From: a bacterium
GTDB lineage: Bacteria > CAIJMQ01 > JAADFP01
Direction: 5' to 3'
Length of the DNA: 11,587 nucleotides
NCBI GenBank assembly: GCA_027021085.1
Contig: JALUVB010000077.1
Coordinates: 1 to 11,587, forward strand
Shown in pieces: positions 8,088 through 11,587 of this stretch; positions within the stretch are counted from its first letter, which is position 1; every line of letters starts with the position of its first letter. The notes under the pieces are model-generated. The model made no database searches, had not been told where the DNA came from, and saw only the letters and a list, made by a program, of their open reading frames with translations. The position numbers and the translations under genes are program-made.

Positions 8088-8088
8088 T

Positions 8089-8565
8089 ATGAAGTGCCCT
8101 TTCTGTGGAAATCTGGAGGATCGAGTGGTGGATTCACGTACGGGTCCTGATGCTACTTCTATAAGAAGAAGAAGAGAATGTTTAAACTGCGGGAAAAGGT
8201 TTACCACGCGAGAGCGCGTGGAGATGACGCCCTTAATGGTGATTAAGAAAGATGGCAAGAGAGAGTATTTTCAGAGAGATAAATTAAAAGCAGGGATTAT
8301 GAAAGCATGCGAGAAAAGGCCTTTAAGCATGGAGAAGGTGGAAGAACTGGTGGAAAAAATTTTTACCGAGATGAGAAACAGGTTTTACGTGGAAGTGCCT
8401 TCCCAGGAGATAGGAGGGGCAGTAATGAGGGGGTTGTACGACCTGGATAAGGTGGCGTACGTAAGGTTTGCTTCTGTATACAGGGAATTTAAAGACGTAG
8501 GAGATTTTTTGAGAGAAGTAAAAGATATAGAAAAGGGAGGACGAGATGGAAATGGGAGAAGGTAA
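8089..8565 (+). CDS. nrdR: Transcriptional repressor NrdR
   Basis: Represses ribonucleotide reductase genes by binding tandem NrdR boxes, with its oligomeric state set by ATP/dATP bound to its ATP-cone; cytoplasmic. The 158-residue protein begins with the family's zinc ribbon: Cys3, Cys6, Cys31 and Cys34 (MKCPFCG and [10 protein letters not shown]). The basic stretch SIRRRREC precedes the second cysteine pair. The ATP-cone domain covers about 49-139 ([11 protein letters not shown] through [13 protein letters not shown]). The ATG is fixed by the invariant MKCPFCG start. The upstream region lacks a Shine-Dalgarno and instead holds an NrdR-box palindrome. The gene overlaps nrdD by 20 bp, so repressor and target are one transcript with probable autoregulation. 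The short charged tail (about 150-158) is the overlapped part. Confidence 0.98.
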   Translation: MKCPFCGNLEDRVVDSRTGPDATSIRRRRECLNCGKRFTTRERVEMTPLMVIKKDGKREYFQRDKLKAGIMKACEKRPLSMEKVEELVEKIFTEMRNRFYVEVPSQEIGGAVMRGLYDLDKVAYVRFASVYREFKDVGDFLREVKDIEKGGRDGNGRR

Positions 8566-11029
8566 AGTTGGTAAGGATTTGGGCGTAGAGGAGAGGGAAA
8601 ATATAACCGGGCATCCCGATGCTTCCGGGAAAACCGGGAAGATAGAATTTGTGAGAAAGCGGGATGGCAGGCTGGTTGCCTATGACAGGAGCAAGATAAC
8701 CGAGGCAATATTCAAAGCTGTAAAGGCAGTGGGGGGAGAGGACAGGGAAAAGGCAGAGGAATTAGCCCGGCAGGCAGAGAATTATCTTCTTACCCAGGGA
8801 TACGAGGTGCCGGATATTGAAGAAATACAGGATGCTGTGGAAAAGATTCTTATTGAAAACGGCCATGCAAAAACGGCCAAAGCTTTTATACTTTACCGTG
8901 ACTGGAGAAATCGCCAGCGTTCACTTATAAAGGTGAGGAAATCCACTAACAAAAATACCTCTACCACGGACCTTTCCCTTCTCGTGTATACTCCCCAGGA
9001 AGAAGTTCTCCTCCCCTGGGATAAAAACAGGATAACAAATGCCCTCATAAAAGAATGCCAGCTCTCCCCCGCTGTAGCCAATGCAATTGCTACGGCTGTG
9101 GAAGGTAAAGTGTTTCGTTCCGGGCTCAAAGAAACCACCACTACCTTAATCCGGGAAATGGTAAACAACGAACTGCTCATCCGGGGATACCGCAAGAAAT
9201 TAGCCACTCAACAGATACTGGGAGTTCCCGTATATAACCTGGAACAGGTGATATACTCCAAAAGCAAAGAAAATTCCAATATCTCTGCCAATAACCCGGA
9301 AGCAGTCAACCTGACCATTGCCGAGCAGGTGCTGAAGCAATACTCCCTGCAGAGGGTTTTCTCGCCGGAAGTATCCGAGGCACACCTCAGGGGAATTATA
9401 CATATTCACGACCTTGGCTATCCCACCCGGGTTTACTGTTCCAGTCACTCCCTGGAATACCTGAAGAAGTACGGGCTGGAACTGGAAAACCTGGACACCT
9501 CCTCCCTTCCTGCGGCCCATGCAAGAACCCTCACCGGCCACCTCAATACCTTTCTTGCCTCCATGCAAGCTTACTATGCCGGCGCACTGGGAGTAGGCTA
9601 CTTGAATGTCTTCTATGCTCCCTACCTGGTAGGCATGTCTGATAAAGAGATGAAGCAGGAAGCCCAATATCTCATATTCTCTGGTTCACAAAACGCCTTT
9701 TCCCGCGGAGGGCAGACTCTTTTCCTGGACTTTAATATTCACACCGGCATCCCCAGGTACTTAGAAGATGTGCCGGCCATAGGGCCGCGGGGAAAAGCTA
9801 CCGGGAAAACCTACAAGGCATACAAGAAAGAAGCCATGAAATTTGCCCGGGCTTTAATGGAGGTATGGCTGGAAGGTGATAGGCACGGCCATGTGTTTGC
9901 TTTTCCCAAAATGGACCTGCATGTGAACGCGGATACATTTGAAGACCCGGAACAATTTGAATTACTGAAGTTTGCCTCTTATGTGGCTTCAGAAAACGGC
10001 ACTCCCTACTTCATCTTTGACCGGGACGAGGTTACCTTGGCTGCCTGTTGCAGACTCAGGTACAAGGTTACCGATGACTACATGATAAGGCACCCGGAAA
10101 GCATGAGGTTCTGCGGGTTTCAGAATGTAACCATAAACCTTCCCCAGGCAGCATACAGGGCAGGAAAGGGCAACCTGGAGAAGCTGTTCCGGGAGATTGA
10201 CAGGACATTTGAGCTGGTAATGAAAGCACACATGGAAAAAAGAGATTTTATCCATGAACTGATGAAGGCACCGGGACTTCCCCTCTGGGAAGTGGGGAAA
10301 ATTGCCCGGGATGGATTCCCCTATATAGACCTGGACAAGGTAACCTACATTGTGGGTATTGTAGGACTCAATGAGTGCGTGCAGTACCTGGTCGGACAGG
10401 AGCTGCACCAGGACGAGGAAACTTACAAGTTAGGGTTAAAAATAATTTCCTACATGTTCCTTAAGGCCAAGGAATACAGCAAGCGGTACGGGCTGAAAAT
10501 CTCCCTGGAAGAATCCCCGGCTGAATCTGCCACCCGCAGGCTGGCTAAGATTGACATGGAAAATTACCCGGAAAGCATAGATGTTATAAAGGGTGATATA
10601 AAGGGCGAAGAGTATTACTATACCAACTCCATCCATTTCCGCCCCGATGCGCCTATCACCCTGGTGGAAAGGATTGAGAAGCAGGCAAAATTCCATCCTC
10701 TTATAGAAAGCGGGGCAATAATTCATGCTTTCATCGGGGAGGAAAAGCCAAGTGCCGAGGGCATCCTCAACCTGGTAAGCAAGACTTTCCATAAGACCCC
10801 TGCTGCCCAACTTACCATATCTCCGGAGTTTACCGTCTGCAACGATTGCCGGCGCTCAGACAGGGGACTGAAGGATGTCTGCGCTTTCTGCGGCAGTTTT
10901 GATACCTATGGAATAACCAGGATAGTAGGTTACTTTTCCAGGGTAAACAACTGGAATAAATCAAAGATAGGCGAGCTTAAAGACAGGCACAAGGGAAATT
11001 ATGCAGTTAACGGAAACATAGGAAGGTGA
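8546..11029 (+). CDS. nrdD: Anaerobic (class III) ribonucleoside-triphosphate reductase NrdD
   Basis: Reduces ribonucleotides to deoxyribonucleotides without oxygen, using a glycyl radical installed by the radical SAM activase NrdG (not in this window). At 827 residues it is complete. A non-conserved N-terminal tail of about 30 is followed by an ATP-cone (about 32-127: [13 protein letters not shown] to [11 protein letters not shown]) and a second cone-like segment (about 142-235). The 10-stranded barrel comes next. Active-site cysteines are Cys298 ([10 protein letters not shown]) and the Cys501-Cys502 pair (AACCRLRY), one of which should carry the thiyl radical. GLNE (607-610) supplies a Glu typical, from memory, of redoxin-dependent rather than formate-dependent enzymes. 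Zinc-site cysteines are 765, 768, 779 and 782. The radical glycine is Gly795 in RIVGYF, 32 residues from the end. The start at 8546 has GGGAGG 5 nt upstream; ATG 8552 is possible. The redoxin gene follows after 7 bp. Confidence 0.97.
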   Translation: MEMGEGKVGKDLGVEERENITGHPDASGKTGKIEFVRKRDGRLVAYDRSKITEAIFKAVKAVGGEDREKAEELARQAENYLLTQGYEVPDIEEIQDAVEKILIENGHAKTAKAFILYRDWRNRQRSLIKVRKSTNKNTSTTDLSLLVYTPQEEVLLPWDKNRITNALIKECQLSPAVANAIATAVEGKVFRSGLKETTTTLIREMVNNELLIRGYRKKLATQQILGVPVYNLEQVIYSKSKENSNISANNPEAVNLTIAEQVLKQYSLQRVFSPEVSEAHLRGIIHIHDLGYPTRVYCSSHSLEYLKKYGLELENLDTSSLPAAHARTLTGHLNTFLASMQAYYAGALGVGYLNVFYAPYLVGMSDKEMKQEAQYLIFSGSQNAFSRGGQTLFLDFNIHTGIPRYLEDVPAIGPRGKATGKTYKAYKKEAMKFARALMEVWLEGDRHGHVFAFPKMDLHVNADTFEDPEQFELLKFASYVASENGTPYFIFDRDEVTLAACCRLRYKVTDDYMIRHPESMRFCGFQNVTINLPQAAYRAGKGNLEKLFREIDRTFELVMKAHMEKRDFIHELMKAPGLPLWEVGKIARDGFPYIDLDKVTYIVGIVGLNECVQYLVGQELHQDEETYKLGLKIISYMFLKAKEYSKRYGLKISLEESPAESATRRLAKIDMENYPESIDVIKGDIKGEEYYYTNSIHFRPDAPITLVERIEKQAKFHPLIESGAIIHAFIGEEKPSAEGILNLVSKTFHKTPAAQLTISPEFTVCNDCRRSDRGLKDVCAFCGSFDTYGITRIVGYFSRVNNWNKSKIGELKDRHKGNYAVNGNIGR

Positions 11030-11036
11030 AGTTGCC

Positions 11037-11303
11037 ATGAAAGAGATTAAAATTTTTGGGAAAAGCGAGTGTGCCCGCTGCAAGAGCACGCGGAACAAGG
11101 TGGAGCACCTGTTAGGAAAAGAGAAATTAAATGTTGATTATCACTACTACGACATGGAAGATCTGGATGACTTAACAGAAGCGTCTCTTTTGGGTGTTTT
11201 CAAGATACCCACCACGCTAGTGCTGGTGGAAGGCGAGGAAGTGAAGCGCTGGGAAGAGGAAATTCCCTCTTCGGAAGAGTTGCTCTCTCTTCTGCAGGGA
11301 TAA
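11037..11303 (+). CDS. Small glutaredoxin/thioredoxin-like protein, likely NrdD electron donor
   Basis: An 88-residue thioredoxin-fold protein: strand KEIKIFGKS, the active-site CxxC with Cys12-Ala-Arg-Cys15, then a helix, strand DYHYYDM (34-40), and the cis-proline loop KIPTT with Pro58 before strand LVLVEGEEV. It has no signal peptide. The start has GGAAGG 10 nt upstream, straddling the end of nrdD, from which it is separated by 7 bp. It is therefore the third gene of the nrdR operon. Redoxins next to class III reductases are known to reduce the NrdD active-site disulfide in formate-independent enzymes, so this is the best inferred role. The CARC sequence matches neither the classical thioredoxin CGPC nor the glutaredoxin CPYC. 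Its own reductase (NADPH- or ferredoxin-dependent) is not in the window. Confidence 0.88.
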   Translation: MKEIKIFGKSECARCKSTRNKVEHLLGKEKLNVDYHYYDMEDLDDLTEASLLGVFKIPTTLVLVEGEEVKRWEEEIPSSEELLSLLQG

Positions 11304-11310
11304 TTGCAGT

Positions 11311-11346
11311 AAGCTGGGGAATACCGGAATTAGCTGCCGGCTTTTA
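11311..11346 (+). terminator. Weak possible terminator after the redoxin gene
   Basis: AAGCTGG (11311-11317) can pair with CCGGCTT (11337-11343), allowing one G-T pair, across a 19-nt loop. It runs into TTTTA. It starts 8 nt past the stop codon. The loop is long and the T-run short, so this is tentative. Confidence 0.3.
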
Positions 11347-11390
11347 TCTCGGCGCGTCTCCGGGACGGGATGGAACCGGGAAGCTGTATT

Positions 11391-11411
11391 TTAGACTTTA
11401 GACTATAGACT
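11391..11411 (+). repeat. Mosaic repeat, right copy: 7-bp TAGAC units
   Basis: Three contiguous 7-bp units TTAGACT, TTAGACT, ATAGACT. They are the same family as the minus-strand array at 219-253 and again sit on the strand that continues the upstream operon, here the redoxin transcript. Confidence 0.85.
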
Positions 11412-11416
11412 GGGAG

Positions 11417-11453
11417 ATAGTGAGCAGTAAATAGTAAACAGTAAGCAGTGAAT
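11417..11453 (+). repeat. Mosaic repeat, right copy: 7-bp AGTGAA/AGTAAA units
   Basis: Five 7-bp units in a row: AGTGAGC, AGTAAAT, AGTAAAC, AGTAAGC, AGTGAAT. They correspond to the left array at 188-211 and occupy the same place in the module order. Confidence 0.85.
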
Positions 11454-11458
11454 CGGTT

Positions 11459-11493
11459 TCCTGGTATCCCGGTATCTTAGTATCCTGGTATCC
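11459..11493 (+). repeat. Mosaic repeat, right copy: 8-bp GTATC units
   Basis: GTATC cores start at 11464, 11472, 11480 and 11488, a strict 8-bp period, with units GTATCCCG, GTATCTTA, GTATCCTG and a last partial unit. The counterpart is at 147-180 on the minus strand. Confidence 0.85.
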
Positions 11494-11494
11494 T

Positions 11495-11550
11495 GCCCAC
11501 CTGTCATGCCCGCCTGCTCCCGGAGGGCGGGCAGGCCTGCGAAAGCAGGC
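11495..11550 (+). repeat. Mosaic repeat, right copy: CACCTGTCAT box with two hairpins
   Basis: GCCCACCTGTCAT (11495-11507) is followed by a 7-bp G+C stem, GCCCGCC (11508-11514) with GGCGGGC (11526-11532). The GAAA-loop hairpin comes next, stem GCCTGC / GCAGGC (11535-11550). The left copy has the same box and GAAA hairpin but lacks the first stem, so the right copy looks like the left plus an extra hairpin of about 28 bp. No T-run follows. Confidence 0.75.
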
Positions 11551-11558
11551 ATCCAGGT

Positions 11559-11587
11559 TTTCAGACCATAGACTTCAGACTATAGAC
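11559..11587 (+). repeat. Second TAGAC-type array, running off the window
   Basis: Units CAGACCA, TAGACTT, CAGACTA, TAGAC continue to the last base, so the array is cut by the window edge. It has mixed CAGAC/TAGAC spelling and is more degenerate than 11391-11411. Confidence 0.7.

Noticed and set aside
9200-9667. 155-codon minus-strand frame inside nrdD
   Set aside because: Antisense to the conserved NrdD barrel region, with no domain and no convincing ribosome site.

Overview
The window looks like chromosomal DNA from an anaerobic bacterium. It carries a class III (oxygen-sensitive) ribonucleotide reductase, a cobalamin-type radical SAM protein, and bacterial housekeeping genes (ligA, aroK, aroB, mnmE, nrdR). 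The proteins are rich in Lys and Glu, and AGA/AGG arginine and ATA isoleucine codons are frequent, which would fit a thermophilic or deep-branching uncultured lineage. I cannot name a phylum from the sequence alone. Every gene is intact, and I see no insertion sequence, phage gene, tRNA, rRNA or CRISPR array.

Layout: two transcription blocks diverge from a 103-bp gap at 5938-6040. Leftward, on the minus strand, a compact operon of five genes runs from a B12-binding-type radical SAM protein through aroK, aroB and a TPR protein to ligA, with gaps of at most 22 bp and two short overlaps. Rightward, mnmE is followed by a dCMP deaminase-family gene with its own strong promoter. Then comes a separate unit, nrdR - nrdD - small redoxin.

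How the genes work together: the right half is a deoxynucleotide supply region. The deaminase makes dUMP for thymidylate synthesis. NrdD reduces ribonucleotides without oxygen, the redoxin behind it is a plausible electron donor, and NrdR is the ATP/dATP-sensing repressor of RNR genes. The nrdR promoter carries two 10-bp palindromes exactly 31 bp apart, centre to centre. They match the NrdR-box core (one perfectly, one 8/10), so the operon is probably autoregulated. The NrdD activase (NrdG) is not in the window. The left half couples two shikimate-pathway enzymes with an uncharacterised radical SAM enzyme, a TPR scaffold and the replicative DNA ligase.

Edges: both ends (1-285 and 11304-11587) are non-coding and hold two copies of one mosaic repeat in opposite orientation. 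Each copy follows the last gene of an operon and reads in that operon's direction. The module order is the same in both: 7-bp TAGAC units, 7-bp AGTGAA-type units, 8-bp GTATC units, then a CACCTGTCAT box with a GAAA-tetraloop hairpin. One hairpin base pair differs by a compensatory change (A-T versus G-C). This conserved composite element is the least explained structure in the window.
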